Origin: Amycolatopsis bullii
GTDB taxonomy: Bacteria; Actinomycetota; Actinomycetes; Mycobacteriales; Pseudonocardiaceae
Direction of reading: 5' to 3'
DNA: 64,000 nucleotides
NCBI RefSeq assembly: GCF_014654205.1
Contig: NZ_BNAW01000037.1
Span: 1-64,000, forward strand
The position numbers and the translations under genes were made by a program. Positions 40,464 through 50,035 of this stretch are shown here, piece by piece (the stretch's first letter is position 1; each line of letters starts with the position of its first letter). The notes under the pieces are model-generated. The model did no database searches. It worked only from the letters and a program-made list of their open reading frames with translations, and was not told the origin of the DNA.

Positions 40464-41705
40464 TCAGCCGCGCTGCGCGACCGCGAGCCGGACGCACACG
40501 GCGAGCGCGCGGACGGCCTCTTCGACCTCTTCGAGCTTCGGGAAGGTCGGCGCGATCCGGATGACGGCGTCGTCCGGGTCGTTCCCGTGCGGGTGGGTCG
40601 CCCCGGCGGGGGTCAGCGCGACCCCGGCCTCCTTCGCCAGCCGCACGACCTCCTTCGCGGTGCCCCGCGGGACGGTCAGCGTGATGAAGTACCCGCCGGT
40701 CGGCTTGGTCCAGGACGCCAGGTCGGCCAGCTCCTCGGAGAGGATCCGGTCGACGGCCGCGAACTTCGGGCCGATGATCCCGGCGTGCTTGCGCATGTGG
40801 GCGCGGACGCCGGCCTCGTCCTTGAGGAAGTGGGCGTGACGCAGCTGGTTGACCTTGTCCGGGCCGATGGTGCGCTTGCCGGTGTTGCCGGTCCACCAGG
40901 CGAGGTTGGCCTCGGACGCGCCGAAGAAGCCGACGCCGGCCCCGGCCAGGGTGATCTTCGAGGTCGAGCCGAAGACGAAGACGCGGTCGGCGTGGCCGGC
41001 CTCGGTGGCCAGGGCCAGCAGGTCGGCCAGCTCCGGCTCGTCGTCGGTGAGGTGGTGCACGGCGTAGGCGTTGTCCCAGAAGATCCGGAAGTCCGGCGCC
41101 GCGGTGCGCATGGTGGCGAGCCGCCGGACGACGTCGTCACTGAACGTGACGCCGGTGGGGTTGCTGTACTTGGGGACGCACCAGATGCCCTTGACGGCCG
41201 GGTCTTCGGCGACCAGCGTCTCGACGACGTCCATGTCCGGGCCCTCGTCGGTCATCGCGACCGGGACGAGCTCGATGCCGAAGCGCTCGGTGAGCGCGAA
41301 GTGGCGGTCGTAGCCCGGGACGGGGGCGAGGAACTTCACCTGCGGCTCGTCGGCCCAGCGGCGTTCGGCGCCGGGCAGCTTGCTCAGCAGGGCCTGGACG
41401 ACGGCGTCGTGCATCAGCTCGAGGCTCGAGTTGCCGGCGGCGAGCAGCTGCCCGGCGGGCACCTGCAGCGCGGCGGCGAAGATGCGGCGCAGCTCGGGCA
41501 GGCCGTTGAGGCCGCCGTAGTTGCGGACGTCGGTGCCGTCCTCGGCCTTGAAGCTGCCGTCGCCCGGGAGGGAGAGCAGCGCGTTCGAGAGGTCGAGCTG
41601 CTCGGGGGACGGCTTGCCGCGGGTGATGTCCAGGGAGAGGCCTCGGCCGACCAGGGCCGCGTAGTCGCTGCGGGCCGTGTCGACGTCGACGGAAGCAGTG
41701 GTCAT
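40464..41705 (-). CDS. Aspartate aminotransferase (Rv3722c-like class I PLP enzyme)
   Basis: This 413-residue PLP enzyme has Lys250 in FGSTSKITLAGAGVGFF as the Schiff-base lysine. Other family residues include WDNAYAVHHL and NPTGVTFSDD, and the LDITRGKPSPEQLDLSNALL start is typical of subgroup Ic. The M. tuberculosis member Rv3722c was identified as the main aspartate aminotransferase, interconverting aspartate/oxaloacetate and glutamate/2-oxoglutarate. It was formerly often annotated as a GntR-type regulator or generic aminotransferase. It is a single gene, divergent from the hypothetical at 41768. Confidence 0.9.
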   Translation of the reverse strand: MTTASVDVDTARSDYAALVGRGLSLDITRGKPSPEQLDLSNALLSLPGDGSFKAEDGTDVRNYGGLNGLPELRRIFAAALQVPAGQLLAAGNSSLELMHDAVVQALLSKLPGAERRWADEPQVKFLAPVPGYDRHFALTERFGIELVPVAMTDEGPDMDVVETLVAEDPAVKGIWCVPKYSNPTGVTFSDDVVRRLATMRTAAPDFRIFWDNAYAVHHLTDDEPELADLLALATEAGHADRVFVFGSTSKITLAGAGVGFFGASEANLAWWTGNTGKRTIGPDKVNQLRHAHFLKDEAGVRAHMRKHAGIIGPKFAAVDRILSEELADLASWTKPTGGYFITLTVPRGTAKEVVRLAKEAGVALTPAGATHPHGNDPDDAVIRIAPTFPKLEEVEEAVRALAVCVRLAVAQRG

Positions 41706-41767
41706 GGGTCAACGCTAAACCCGCCGTCGATACCATTTCGGGGCGGGTCCTGGCTAGGGTGGTTGGT

Positions 41768-42244
41768 GTGCATCTCGTCGTCCACGCCGACCAGCGCCAG
41801 TTCGCCGTCCGGGATTCCCGCGCCCGGTTGACGGGCAGCGGCTGGACCGATTCCGCGGTGGACCACCGGATCGGGGCGGAGCCGGGCGGCCTCGCCATCG
41901 CGACGGCACGCTCGGACGTGGTCGAGTCTTCGGTGTCGCTGCTGCCCTCGGCGCCCGGTCTTCTGGCCGACGCCGACCACGTGGTGGAAGCGGATCTTCC
42001 GGTTCCGAGCGGGCGGTTGGTGATTTCCGGGCCCTCGGACTACCCGTCGCAGGAAAAGTTCTTTTCGGTGCTTCCCGGGTTGTACCGGGCGCGGGTTTCG
42101 TACGTGCCCGCCGGTCCGCCCGCGGCCACCTGGAACGAGCACGAGTTCGGAGAGCACTACCGGTACGTGGTGGAGCTGTGGCCGGTCGAGGAACAGTCCG
42201 ATGTGGAGGTTCTGCGGCAGGGCGCCGCCGTCTGGGACGGCTGA
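41768..42244 (+). CDS. Conserved hypothetical cytoplasmic protein
   Basis: This gene encodes 158 residues from GTG 41768; an in-frame GTG at 41759 is the alternative. The protein has a mixed alpha/beta look without membrane or signal segments: HLVVHADQRQFAVRDSRARL, a central DHVVEADLPVPSGRLVISGP, then FFSVLPGLYRARVSYVPAGPP and an acidic C-terminus. Its sequence character suggests a small beta-rich domain. I do not recognise a family and the neighbours give no hint. Confidence 0.6.
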   Translation: MHLVVHADQRQFAVRDSRARLTGSGWTDSAVDHRIGAEPGGLAIATARSDVVESSVSLLPSAPGLLADADHVVEADLPVPSGRLVISGPSDYPSQEKFFSVLPGLYRARVSYVPAGPPAATWNEHEFGEHYRYVVELWPVEEQSDVEVLRQGAAVWDG

Positions 42245-42290
42245 GGGGCCGTCGATATCCGGTCGCGGCGCACCCGCCGGGGGCGGCATC

Positions 42291-43409
42291 ATGCGGCCCA
42301 TGGACCAGTCGTTCCTCCCCGGCCTGGAACTGTCCCGCCGCTTCTACCACGAGGCGGTCCGGCCGGTGCTCCACGCGCACTTCGGGGAACTGCCCCACAC
42401 GGCCGCGCGGATCGGCACCGGGTCGGAGGTCCTCGGCTTCGACACCGCGCGATCCGCCGATCACGAATGGGGTCCGCGCCTGCAGCTGTTCCTGGGCCGC
42501 GCCGACAGCGAGCGGTACGCCCAGGACATCGTCTCGGTGTTGAGCGACGAGCTGCCCAAGACGTTCCACGGCTACCCCACCCACTTCGGCCCCACCGCCA
42601 ACGAGCACGTGCGCCACATGGTGCTCACCGACGGACCGGTCTTCCACCGCGTCGACGTCACCACCCTCGACGAGTGGCTCCGGCACCACCTGGGATTCGA
42701 TCCCCGCCACGGCACCACCACGCTCGACTGGCTCGCCACCCCCACCCAGGCCCTCGCCGAGCTCACCGCCGGCGCGGTCTTCCACGACCCCACGGGCGAA
42801 CTCACCGCCGTTCGCGCTCAGCTCGGCTGGTACCCGGAGCAGATCTGGCGCTACCTCCTGGCCTGCCAGTGGCAGCGGATCTCGCAGGAAGAGGCGTTCG
42901 TCGGACGGTGCGGAGAAGTCGGCGACGAACTCGGCTCGGCCGTCGTCGCCGCCCGCCTGGTCCGGGAGCTCCTGCGCCTGTGCCTGCTGATGCACCGCCG
43001 ATACCCGCCCTACGGCAAATGGCTCGGCAGCGCCTTCACCCGGCTCCCGTTCGCGGCCACCGTTTCGCCGGCACTGACCGCGGCACTGGCCGCGACCACC
43101 TGGCCCGAACGGGAGGGCCACCTCGCGGCGGCGTACACCGCCATCGCCGAGCTGCACAACCGGCTCGGCCTCACCGAGCCGCTCGACCCCGGCACCCGCC
43201 CCTACCACGACCGGCCGTTCCAGGTCCTGCACGCGGACCGGTTCAGCCAGGCGCTCCTCGACACCCTGACCGACCCGGCACTCCGCGCTTGGCCGCGCAC
43301 CGGGGCGATCGACCAGTTCGCCGACAGCACCGATCTCCTCGGCGATCGCGCGGCGGCTCGCGCCGTCACCGCCGCGCTGGTTCCCCCGAGCCCCGGCGCC
43401 GGCGGCTGA
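42291..43409 (+). CDS. DUF4037 domain protein (nucleotidyltransferase-like)
   Basis: This is a 372-residue protein. The N-terminal half carries the DUF4037 pattern GLELSRRFYHEAVRPVLHAHFGELPHTAARIGTGSEVLGFDTARSADHEWGPRLQLF, in which G-S-E and the D-x-E acids resemble a nucleotidyltransferase site. The rest is helical with the LAELTAGAVFHDPTGELTAVRAQLGWYPEQIWRYLLACQWQRI block. The ATG at 42291 has GGGGG at a good distance; ATG 42300 is the alternative. It may be a kanamycin-nucleotidyltransferase-like relative, but no substrate is known. It ends 5 bases before the convergent mce4 operon. Confidence 0.75.
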   Translation: MRPMDQSFLPGLELSRRFYHEAVRPVLHAHFGELPHTAARIGTGSEVLGFDTARSADHEWGPRLQLFLGRADSERYAQDIVSVLSDELPKTFHGYPTHFGPTANEHVRHMVLTDGPVFHRVDVTTLDEWLRHHLGFDPRHGTTTLDWLATPTQALAELTAGAVFHDPTGELTAVRAQLGWYPEQIWRYLLACQWQRISQEEAFVGRCGEVGDELGSAVVAARLVRELLRLCLLMHRRYPPYGKWLGSAFTRLPFAATVSPALTAALAATTWPEREGHLAAAYTAIAELHNRLGLTEPLDPGTRPYHDRPFQVLHADRFSQALLDTLTDPALRAWPRTGAIDQFADSTDLLGDRAAARAVTAALVPPSPGAGG

Positions 43410-43414
43410 GCGGA

Positions 43415-43897
43415 TCAGAGCGCCGTCAGCGTCGCCAGTTTCCAGCGGCCGTCCACGCGCTTCGCCGTCACCGCCAGCTGGGCCACCGACGACGTCGGCG
43501 CTCCCCCGCCCTGGGCCACCGTCTGCTGGTCCAGGAACAGGAGCAGATCCGCCGAGTCACCCCGCAACGACCGGACCCCGATCGCCCGGACCGTCGTCGT
43601 CCGGATGAGCTTCTCCGCCGTCGCGCGAGGACGGGCCGAAGCGAACTGGGTCCGGTACTGGCGGACCGCGTCCCCCGTCAGGACCTCCGATGCCGCCCGC
43701 TCGGTGCGGGCGAGGTTCGCGTAGTCGTACGAAAACACCGCCTTCACCGCGTCGCTCACCTGAGACGAAACGTCCGAAGTGGCCGAGACGTCCACCAAAG
43801 CCGCATTGTCGCCCGGGGACAGCGAGGCCGCTTCGATGCCGAACCAGGCCGTGCAGCCCAGGGCCAGCGCCACGACCACGATCAGCGCCCGGGTCAT
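43415..43897 (-). CDS. Mce-associated membrane protein (last gene of the mce4 operon)
   Basis: This is a 160-residue protein with one N-terminal membrane segment (ALIVVVALALGCTAWFGIEA) followed by an extracytoplasmic domain of NTF2-like type (DAVKAVFSYDYANLARTERAASEVLTGDAVRQY). This is the plan of the Mce-associated (Mas) proteins that stabilise Mce complexes. It overlaps the previous gene by ATGA. In M. tuberculosis two such genes (Rv3492c, Rv3493c) end the mce4 operon, exactly as here. Confidence 0.85.
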   Translation of the reverse strand: MTRALIVVVALALGCTAWFGIEAASLSPGDNAALVDVSATSDVSSQVSDAVKAVFSYDYANLARTERAASEVLTGDAVRQYRTQFASARPRATAEKLIRTTTVRAIGVRSLRGDSADLLLFLDQQTVAQGGGAPTSSVAQLAVTAKRVDGRWKLATLTAL

Positions 43898-44382
43898 GAG
43901 CCCGCCGCCTGGACGCCGCTGATCTTCCAGCCGTCCGGGGCGCGGGACACGTCCACCGTCAGGCGGTTGAGACGCGGGGAAACAGCCCCGCCGCCCGTGG
44001 AAACCCGGACGTCCAGGACCGCCAGGAGACGCGCCACCCCGCGAGAAGGATCGATCTCCGTCACCGCCGCCTGGACCAGCGACGCCGAGGACACCGTGCG
44101 GGCCGTCGTCGCGCGGTCGATCTGCAGCTGGCGGTCGCCGGACAGGTCCTTGGCGTACTGCCCCGTCGTGGCCGCGATCCAGCGGTCCACGTCCGCCGCC
44201 GCCGTGCGGTAGTCGATCGTGTTCAACGTGACCAATCCAGGCCCCGCCGCGGCGAGCACCGCGTCACGCTCACGGCCGCGGGCGAAGGAATCGTCGGCTG
44301 CTGCACGCCACCAGGACCAGCCCGAGAACGCGGCCGCCAGCACCGACAAGACCGCCAGGACCACCAGGAGACGCAGCTTCAC
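43894..44382 (-). CDS. Mce-associated membrane protein
   Basis: This is a 162-residue protein from GTG 44382, which overlaps the mce4F stop (GTGA). It has an N-terminal membrane segment (KLRLLVVLAVLSVLAAAFSG) and an outer domain with LVTLNTIDYRTAAADVDRWIAATTG, homologous in plan to the following gene. The pair probably arose by duplication. It is an accessory factor of the Mce4 transporter, on the outer face of the membrane. Confidence 0.85.
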   Translation of the reverse strand: MKLRLLVVLAVLSVLAAAFSGWSWWRAAADDSFARGRERDAVLAAAGPGLVTLNTIDYRTAAADVDRWIAATTGQYAKDLSGDRQLQIDRATTARTVSSASLVQAAVTEIDPSRGVARLLAVLDVRVSTGGGAVSPRLNRLTVDVSRAPDGWKISGVQAAGS

Positions 44383-45611
44383 GGCGCGCCCAGCAACCGG
44401 GCCAGCCCACCCGAAGACGGGCCGGTCAGCAGGCTCAGCACGCCCGGCAGCTGCGCGGGCGAAGAAGCAGCCGCCTGCTGCTGAGGCGCGGCCGGGATCG
44501 CGGGCGGCTTCCCCGCGTAAGGCGCGTTCTGGGCCCCGCGCACCCCGGTCGGGCTGCCCGGCGGCTCGGCGCAATAGGCGTTCATGTTCACCGGCGCTTC
44601 GGTCTCATCGTTCGCCGGACGCTGCTTCGTCCCTTCGTACCCCTTCGTGCACGAAGCCGGGTCGAAGAAGTTGAACACCACGCCCAGGTGGCCCGTGCCG
44701 TCCGGGGACGTCGACGGCGAAAACGCCGAAATGATCGGGTACGCGACCAAGAGCTCCTCGATCGAGTCCTTCCGGGACGTCGTGATCTGCGCCGTGGTCA
44801 GCAGGTTGGCGAACAGCACGCCCAGATCGGTCCCGGACGCCGCGAGCACGTCGCTGATCTGCCGGCTCAGCTGCGGCGCCTGCGCGATCACCCGCCGCAG
44901 ATCGGGATCCGACTTTTTGAGCTGACCCGCGATGGTCCGGAGCCCCGAGGCGAAGTCGGTGATGTTCGCCGCCTGCCGTTCCTGCGTGCCCAGCACGATC
45001 CGCGAGTTCGCCAGCAGCCCCTGCGTCTGCGGGACGTACTGCGCGGCCACCGCCGTCAGCGAGCCCGTGCTGTCCAGCAGCTGCTGCAGTTCCGGCCCCG
45101 CGCCCGCGAACGCGTCGTACGTCTCGTCGACGACCGTCCGCAGCGACTCCGGGTGCACGCTCGCCACGAGGTCGTCGAGGTGGGAGAGCACGGTGTCCGG
45201 CGACGGCGGCAGCGACGTCCGGTCCGCCGTGATCACCGAGCCGTCCTTCAGGAACGGGCCGCCGTTGTGCTGCGGGAGCAGGTCGACGAACTGCTCCCCC
45301 ACCGCCGACCGGTTCGCCACCTGCGCGTGCGCGTCGGCCGGGATGTCCGGCGCGCCCACGTCGATGTCGAGGGCCACGTCGACGCCGTGCTCGGTGAGCG
45401 TCATCGACGTCACCCGCCCGACCGTCACCCCGCGGTAGGCGACTTCGGAGTTGACGAAGATCCCGCCGGAGTCGGTCAGCTGCGCGGTGACGACGTAACC
45501 GCGGTGGCCGAACAGCCGGTCCAGCCCGGCGTACCGGCCGCCGGCGTAGACGACCGAAACGACCGCGATGACGACGAACGCGAACAGCTGGATCCGGATC
45601 TTGCGCGTCAC
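44379..45611 (-). CDS. mce4F: Mce4F, MCE-domain subunit of the sterol importer
   Basis: This is a 410-residue protein with an N-terminal membrane anchor (IRIQLFAFVVIAVVSVVYAGG), an MCE domain at about 37-115 (YVVTAQLTDSGGIFVNSEVAYRGVTVGRV), a long helical region and a Pro/Ala-rich C-terminal tail. Mce proteins form a channel across the envelope between the YrbE permease and the outer layer. It starts with an ATGA overlap to mce4E. It is the sixth and last MCE subunit by order. Confidence 0.92.
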   Translation of the reverse strand: MTRKIRIQLFAFVVIAVVSVVYAGGRYAGLDRLFGHRGYVVTAQLTDSGGIFVNSEVAYRGVTVGRVTSMTLTEHGVDVALDIDVGAPDIPADAHAQVANRSAVGEQFVDLLPQHNGGPFLKDGSVITADRTSLPPSPDTVLSHLDDLVASVHPESLRTVVDETYDAFAGAGPELQQLLDSTGSLTAVAAQYVPQTQGLLANSRIVLGTQERQAANITDFASGLRTIAGQLKKSDPDLRRVIAQAPQLSRQISDVLAASGTDLGVLFANLLTTAQITTSRKDSIEELLVAYPIISAFSPSTSPDGTGHLGVVFNFFDPASCTKGYEGTKQRPANDETEAPVNMNAYCAEPPGSPTGVRGAQNAPYAGKPPAIPAAPQQQAAASSPAQLPGVLSLLTGPSSGGLARLLGAP

Positions 45612-46771
45612 CGGCCGCCCCCGATCAGGCCGAGCAGCCCGCCCAGCAATCCCGGACCCGCGGCCGCCGGCCCCGACCCCAGGTCCGGCAGCGGCAACGG
45701 CGGCGCGACCGCGGACGGCTGGCCACCGATCCCGGACGGCAGCGCGATCGGCGGCTGCGACGAGTTAGTGAAGTTCGAGATCAGCACGTCCAGGTCGAGG
45801 TTCACGTTCGCCTCGACGTTCGCGTAGTCGCCCTTGATCACGTTGCCCGCGTAGTCCGGGAACGGGTAGGTCAGCAGGATCTGCAACGCGTTCGGCAGGT
45901 TCTGGCCCGCCTCGCCGAGTTTGGCCAGCGTCGGCTGCAGCGCCTTGAGGTTCGCGACGAGCTGGTCGCGGCTCTTCGTCACGGTGTCCACCGCGACGCC
46001 GGACAACGTGTTCAGCGCGTTCAGCATGCCCACGAGCTGGTCGCGCTGGTCCGTGACGACCTTCAGGCCCGGCGCGAGGTTGTCGAGCGCGTCGGTCAGG
46101 TTCTGCGTCTGGCCGGTCAAGGTGTGCGACAGCTTCGCGAGGCCGTCGATCGCGCGCAGGATCTCGGTCTTGTGCCCGTCGAGCTGGGTGGCCAGTTCGT
46201 CCACCCGGGACAGCAGCGCGCGGATCTCCGGCTCGTTCCCGGACAGCGCGTCGTTGAGTTCGTGGCTGATCTTCTGGATCTGCTCGACGCCGCCGCCGTT
46301 GAGCAGCAGCGAAAGCGCGCCCAGCACCTCCTCGACCTCGGGGTTGCGGTTGGTGCGTCCGAGCGGGATCTGCCCGCCGTCGGCGAGCTTCCCCGACGCG
46401 GGTTCGGCGGTGGGCACGCTCAGCTCGACGAACTTCTCCCCCAGCAGCGAAGACTGCTTCAGCTCGGCGCGGGCGTTGGCGGGCAGTGCGATGTCGCCGT
46501 TGACGGTCATCGCCACCAGCGCCGACCGAGTGTCCGGGGTCAGCGTGATCTTGTCGACGCGTCCGACCGCGACGTCGTTGACCTTGACGCTCGACTGCGG
46601 CACGAGGTCCAGCACGTCGGTGAACAGCGCGGTGACGTGGTACGGGTGGTCGCCGACGTCGGCGCCGCCCGGCAGCGGTGTGCCGTAGAGGCCGTTGAAG
46701 CCGCCGTCGCTGCACCCGGCGAGCACGAGCACCCCGGCGAGTGCTCCCGCGATCCGCCGGCGCCCCTTCAC
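45608..46771 (-). CDS. mce4E: Mce4E (LprN-type), lipoprotein MCE subunit
   Basis: This is a 387-residue MCE protein with a lipoprotein signal: KGRRRIAGALAGVLVLAGCS with the LAGC lipobox. The fifth mce gene of every mycobacterial operon encodes such a lipoprotein. The MCE domain follows (YHVTALFTDVLDLVPQSSVKVNDVAVGRV), then helical repeats and a Pro/Gly-rich C-terminus. It starts at GTG 46771, overlapping the mce4D stop. The membrane-anchored lipid distinguishes it from the other five subunits. Confidence 0.92.
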   Translation of the reverse strand: MKGRRRIAGALAGVLVLAGCSDGGFNGLYGTPLPGGADVGDHPYHVTALFTDVLDLVPQSSVKVNDVAVGRVDKITLTPDTRSALVAMTVNGDIALPANARAELKQSSLLGEKFVELSVPTAEPASGKLADGGQIPLGRTNRNPEVEEVLGALSLLLNGGGVEQIQKISHELNDALSGNEPEIRALLSRVDELATQLDGHKTEILRAIDGLAKLSHTLTGQTQNLTDALDNLAPGLKVVTDQRDQLVGMLNALNTLSGVAVDTVTKSRDQLVANLKALQPTLAKLGEAGQNLPNALQILLTYPFPDYAGNVIKGDYANVEANVNLDLDVLISNFTNSSQPPIALPSGIGGQPSAVAPPLPLPDLGSGPAAAGPGLLGGLLGLIGGGR

Positions 46772-47961
46772 TTCGCACCGCCGGACAGCTGTTCCATCAC
46801 GTCGACGAGCGGGAGCGGCAACGGCGGGAGCGTCCCGTTCTGCAGGGAGTTGAGCACCTGCGGGATGGTCGGCAGCTTCAGCGCGCCGTCGAGGACGGGC
46901 GCCAGCTGCTTGCAGATGTTCCCCAGTGTGTCGGGGATTTCCTTGGGCGTGACCGAGCTGATCAGGCGGCACACGGTGAGGATCGGCGGGTTGGTCAGCT
47001 CGTTGAGGTTGTCGCGGACGGCGATGGTGCCCGAGGCCGCGTCGTAGGAGTTGATGAAGTTGGTGGCGCCGGTCGGCGCGATGTCGAGCACCTCGGCGAG
47101 CGCGGCGCGCTGGTCGACCAGCACCTTCGACAGCGACGCCAGCTTGTCCACATTGGCTTCCAGTGCCGTCTTGTTGTCGTTGACGAACTGCTGGACGTCG
47201 CCGAGTGCCCCGCCGAGGGACTGCAGCGCGGCGCCCACTTCGCCGGAGTCCGCGGCGAGGAACCGGCTGACGTCGGCTACGCGGCCGTAGAACTCGTCGA
47301 GCTGCTGGTCGCTCTGGGCCAGGGCGCCGGTGAAGGAGTTCAGGTTCTGCACGGTCGAGAACAGGTCGTCCTTCGAACCGTCGAGGGTCTTCGCCAGCTC
47401 GGCCAGCTGCCCGACCGTCGAGTTCAGCGAAGCGCCGTTGCCCTTGAGCGTGTTCGCGGCGGTGTCGAGGACGCCAGACAGCGCGCCGTCTTTGTTGGCC
47501 CCGTTCGGGCCCAGTGCCGTCGACAGCTTGTCCAGGCTGGAGTACAGGTCGTCCAGTTCCACCGGCGTGGCCGTGCGCTCGCGCGGCAGCACCGTGCCCG
47601 AAGCGAGCACGGGGCCGCTGTCGTAGGCCGGGGTCAGCTGGACGTACCGGTCGCTGACCAGGCTCGGCGCGACGACGACCGCGCCGACGTCGGCCGGCAG
47701 CGACACCTCGTCGACCCGCATGTCGACGCGGACCGCGTCACCCTCGGGCGTGACGCCGGTGACCTCGCCGACCGGCACGCCGAGCACCCGCACCGACGAA
47801 CCCGCGTACAGCCCGACGGTCTTGCCGAAGTACGCGGACAGCTTGGTGCCGTTCGACGACCGGAACACCAGGTACAGCCCGGCCGTGACGATCAGCGCGA
47901 GGACGCACGCGAAGGCCAGCCAGGTCACCAGGCTGCGGCCGCGGGCGGTGTGGATGGTCAT
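46768..47961 (-). CDS. mce4D: Mce4D, MCE-domain subunit
   Basis: This is a 397-residue protein with an N-terminal anchor (SLVTWLAFACVLALIVTAGLYLV) and an MCE domain (KLSAYFGKTVGLYAGSSVRVLGVPVGEVTGV) at about 40-120. A helical region is followed by a C-terminal part with conserved cysteines (ILTVCRLI and GNICKQL). It starts at ATG 47961, overlapping the mce4C stop by ATGA. It is part of the hetero-hexameric channel for sterol passage. Confidence 0.92.
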   Translation of the reverse strand: MTIHTARGRSLVTWLAFACVLALIVTAGLYLVFRSSNGTKLSAYFGKTVGLYAGSSVRVLGVPVGEVTGVTPEGDAVRVDMRVDEVSLPADVGAVVVAPSLVSDRYVQLTPAYDSGPVLASGTVLPRERTATPVELDDLYSSLDKLSTALGPNGANKDGALSGVLDTAANTLKGNGASLNSTVGQLAELAKTLDGSKDDLFSTVQNLNSFTGALAQSDQQLDEFYGRVADVSRFLAADSGEVGAALQSLGGALGDVQQFVNDNKTALEANVDKLASLSKVLVDQRAALAEVLDIAPTGATNFINSYDAASGTIAVRDNLNELTNPPILTVCRLISSVTPKEIPDTLGNICKQLAPVLDGALKLPTIPQVLNSLQNGTLPPLPLPLVDVMEQLSGGAK

Positions 47962-48989
47962 CGGCGGCCCACCCCCTGGTTCGGCGCCGCGATCGGCGGG
48001 GTGCAGCCTTCGGGGTTGATGTGCAGCCCGCCCACGGTGATCGTCGGCGGCAGCAGCCCGCACAGGTAGCCCTCGAACCAGCGGCCGTTGCCGGTGGCGT
48101 TCGCGCCGACGCGGGCGAACGGCGCCATCAGCTGCAGGCTCCGGTCGAGGTTGCCCTGGTTGCGCTGCAGGATGTCGGTCACCTTCCCGAGCTTCTCCAG
48201 CGTCGGCTTGAGCTGGTCGCGGTTGTCCTGGACCAGCCCGGTCAGCTGCTGCGACAGCTGCTGGGTGCCGGTGAGCAGCGCGTTGATGGCCTGCTTGCGG
48301 TTCTGCAGCTCGGTGAGCAGCAGGTTGCCGTCGCTGATCACGCGCTGCAGCTGGGCGTTGCGATCGGACAGCGTCTTCGACACCTGGCTCGTGTTGGCCA
48401 GCAGCGTGTGCAGGTCGGCGTCACGGGAGGACACCGTTTTCGCGAGCGACGACAGGCCGGTCAGCGTGTCCTTCAGGTACTGCGGGCTGTCCTTGAGGCT
48501 GTCCGAGAGGGCGTTGAAACTGTCCGCGAGCTGCTTCGTGTCGATGTCGCCGACCGTCGTCGACAGCTGTTCGAAGGCGTCCTGCAGCTGGAACGGCGTG
48601 CGCGTGCGGGCCTGCGGGATCGTGTCGTCCGGTTCCTGCGCGCCGTCACCCTTCGGGTCGAGCGCCAGGTACTTCTCCCCCAGCAGCGTCTTGATCTCGA
48701 TGGACGCGGTCGTCGCGTCGCCGACCCGGACGTCCTTGACCCGGAACTTGACCAGCACCTGCTTGCCCGCCAGCTTCACCGACGACACCGTGCCGACCTT
48801 GACCCCGGCGACCTCGACCTCGTTGTCCGTTGCCAGCCCGGCGGACTCGCCGAAGTACGCCGAGTACGTCGTGCCGTTGCCGAAGAACGGGAGCTGGTCG
48901 GAAAAGTACGTCGTGGCCGTGACGAGCACGATCAGCACGAGCGCGACCGCGCCCACCGCGGCCTGGTTGCGTTCCTTCAGCGGCTTCAC
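47958..48989 (-). CDS. mce4C: Mce4C, MCE-domain subunit
   Basis: This is a 343-residue protein from GTG 48989, with a GTGA overlap to mce4B and GAGAGGTG upstream. The anchor is AAVGAVALVLIVLVTATTYF. The MCE domain has TYSAYFGESAGLATDNEVEVAGVKVGTV. The helical coiled region has regular heptads from about 150 to 280, and the tail carries two Cys (YLCGLLPP and PEGCTPP). Channel subunit of the Mce4 importer. Confidence 0.92.
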   Translation of the reverse strand: MKPLKERNQAAVGAVALVLIVLVTATTYFSDQLPFFGNGTTYSAYFGESAGLATDNEVEVAGVKVGTVSSVKLAGKQVLVKFRVKDVRVGDATTASIEIKTLLGEKYLALDPKGDGAQEPDDTIPQARTRTPFQLQDAFEQLSTTVGDIDTKQLADSFNALSDSLKDSPQYLKDTLTGLSSLAKTVSSRDADLHTLLANTSQVSKTLSDRNAQLQRVISDGNLLLTELQNRKQAINALLTGTQQLSQQLTGLVQDNRDQLKPTLEKLGKVTDILQRNQGNLDRSLQLMAPFARVGANATGNGRWFEGYLCGLLPPTITVGGLHINPEGCTPPIAAPNQGVGRR

Positions 48990-50035
48990 GGACCACACCT
49001 CTCCGCGCGCTGGGTGCCGGGGATCGGGATGATCGGCAGCGTGATGTCGAGTGACGAAATGCCGATGGTGCCGGTGATCCCGCACAGGTAGTAGTTGAAC
49101 CAGCTGCCGTAGGACAGCGTCCGGGTGAACTTCTGCAGGTTGCCCGGCAGCACCTCGAGGAGGTGGTTGAGCAGCTCGCCGGAGTCGCCGAGGTTCTGTG
49201 AGAGCACACCGAGCTGGGCGACGTCGTCCTTGAGCGCCGGGCGGGCGTCGGCCAGGAGCCCGGTGGTGGACACGGCGAGGTCGCCGAGCGCGCTGACCGC
49301 GTCGCCGATCGGCTTGCGCTGCTCGGCCAGCCCGCTGACCAGTTTCTGGGTCTGCTCGATCAGGTCGCCGAGCTGCGCGCCGCGGGCGTTGACCGTGCCG
49401 AGCACCGTGTTGAGGTTGGCGATGACCTGGCCGATGACCTGGTCCTTGCTCGCGATCGCCGACGTCAGCGACGCGGTGTGCCGCAGCAGGCTGGTGATCG
49501 TGCCGCCCTCGCCCTGGAAGACGCTGATGATCTCGGCCGAGAGCTGGTTGACGTCCTTCGGGCTCAACGCCTTGAACAAGGGCTTGAACCCGTTGAACAG
49601 CACGGTGAGGTTCAACGCGGGTTTCGTGCGCTCCGGCGGGATCGTGCCACCGTCGGGGAGGGCCTTGTCGCCGGGGACGTCGGTGCCGAGGGCGAGATAG
49701 CGCTGCCCGACCAGGTTGCGGTACTTGATCGTCGCGGTCACCGTCTCCGGCAGCCGGTAGGCGTGTTCGACGTCGAACCGGACCTCGGCGAGGTTCCGCT
49801 CGCCCGCTTCGGCTGCACTGACCACCGCGATCGAGTCGACCTGGCCGACCTTGACCCCGGCGATGCGGACGTCGTCGCCTTCCTTGAGGCCGGACGCGTC
49901 GGTGAACTTCGCCAGGTAACCGGACGTCTCACCGAAGTTCGTGTTCGCGATCGTGGCCGCCAGGATTCCGGTGAGCAGCACGGTGACCACCGCGAAGATC
50001 CCCAGCTTGATGAGCGACGGGACGAAACTCCTCAC
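48986..50035 (-). CDS. mce4B: Mce4B, MCE-domain subunit
   Basis: This is a 349-residue protein from GTG 50035 overlapping the mce4A stop. Anchor: SLIKLGIFAVVTVLLTGILA. MCE domain: GYLAKFTDASGLKEGDDVRIAGVKVGQV at about 44-72. A long helical region with TLSYGSWFNYYLCGITG near the end follows, as in mycobacterial Mce-B proteins. Channel subunit of the Mce4 importer. Confidence 0.92.
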   Translation of the reverse strand: MRSFVPSLIKLGIFAVVTVLLTGILAATIANTNFGETSGYLAKFTDASGLKEGDDVRIAGVKVGQVDSIAVVSAAEAGERNLAEVRFDVEHAYRLPETVTATIKYRNLVGQRYLALGTDVPGDKALPDGGTIPPERTKPALNLTVLFNGFKPLFKALSPKDVNQLSAEIISVFQGEGGTITSLLRHTASLTSAIASKDQVIGQVIANLNTVLGTVNARGAQLGDLIEQTQKLVSGLAEQRKPIGDAVSALGDLAVSTTGLLADARPALKDDVAQLGVLSQNLGDSGELLNHLLEVLPGNLQKFTRTLSYGSWFNYYLCGITGTIGISSLDITLPIIPIPGTQRAERCGP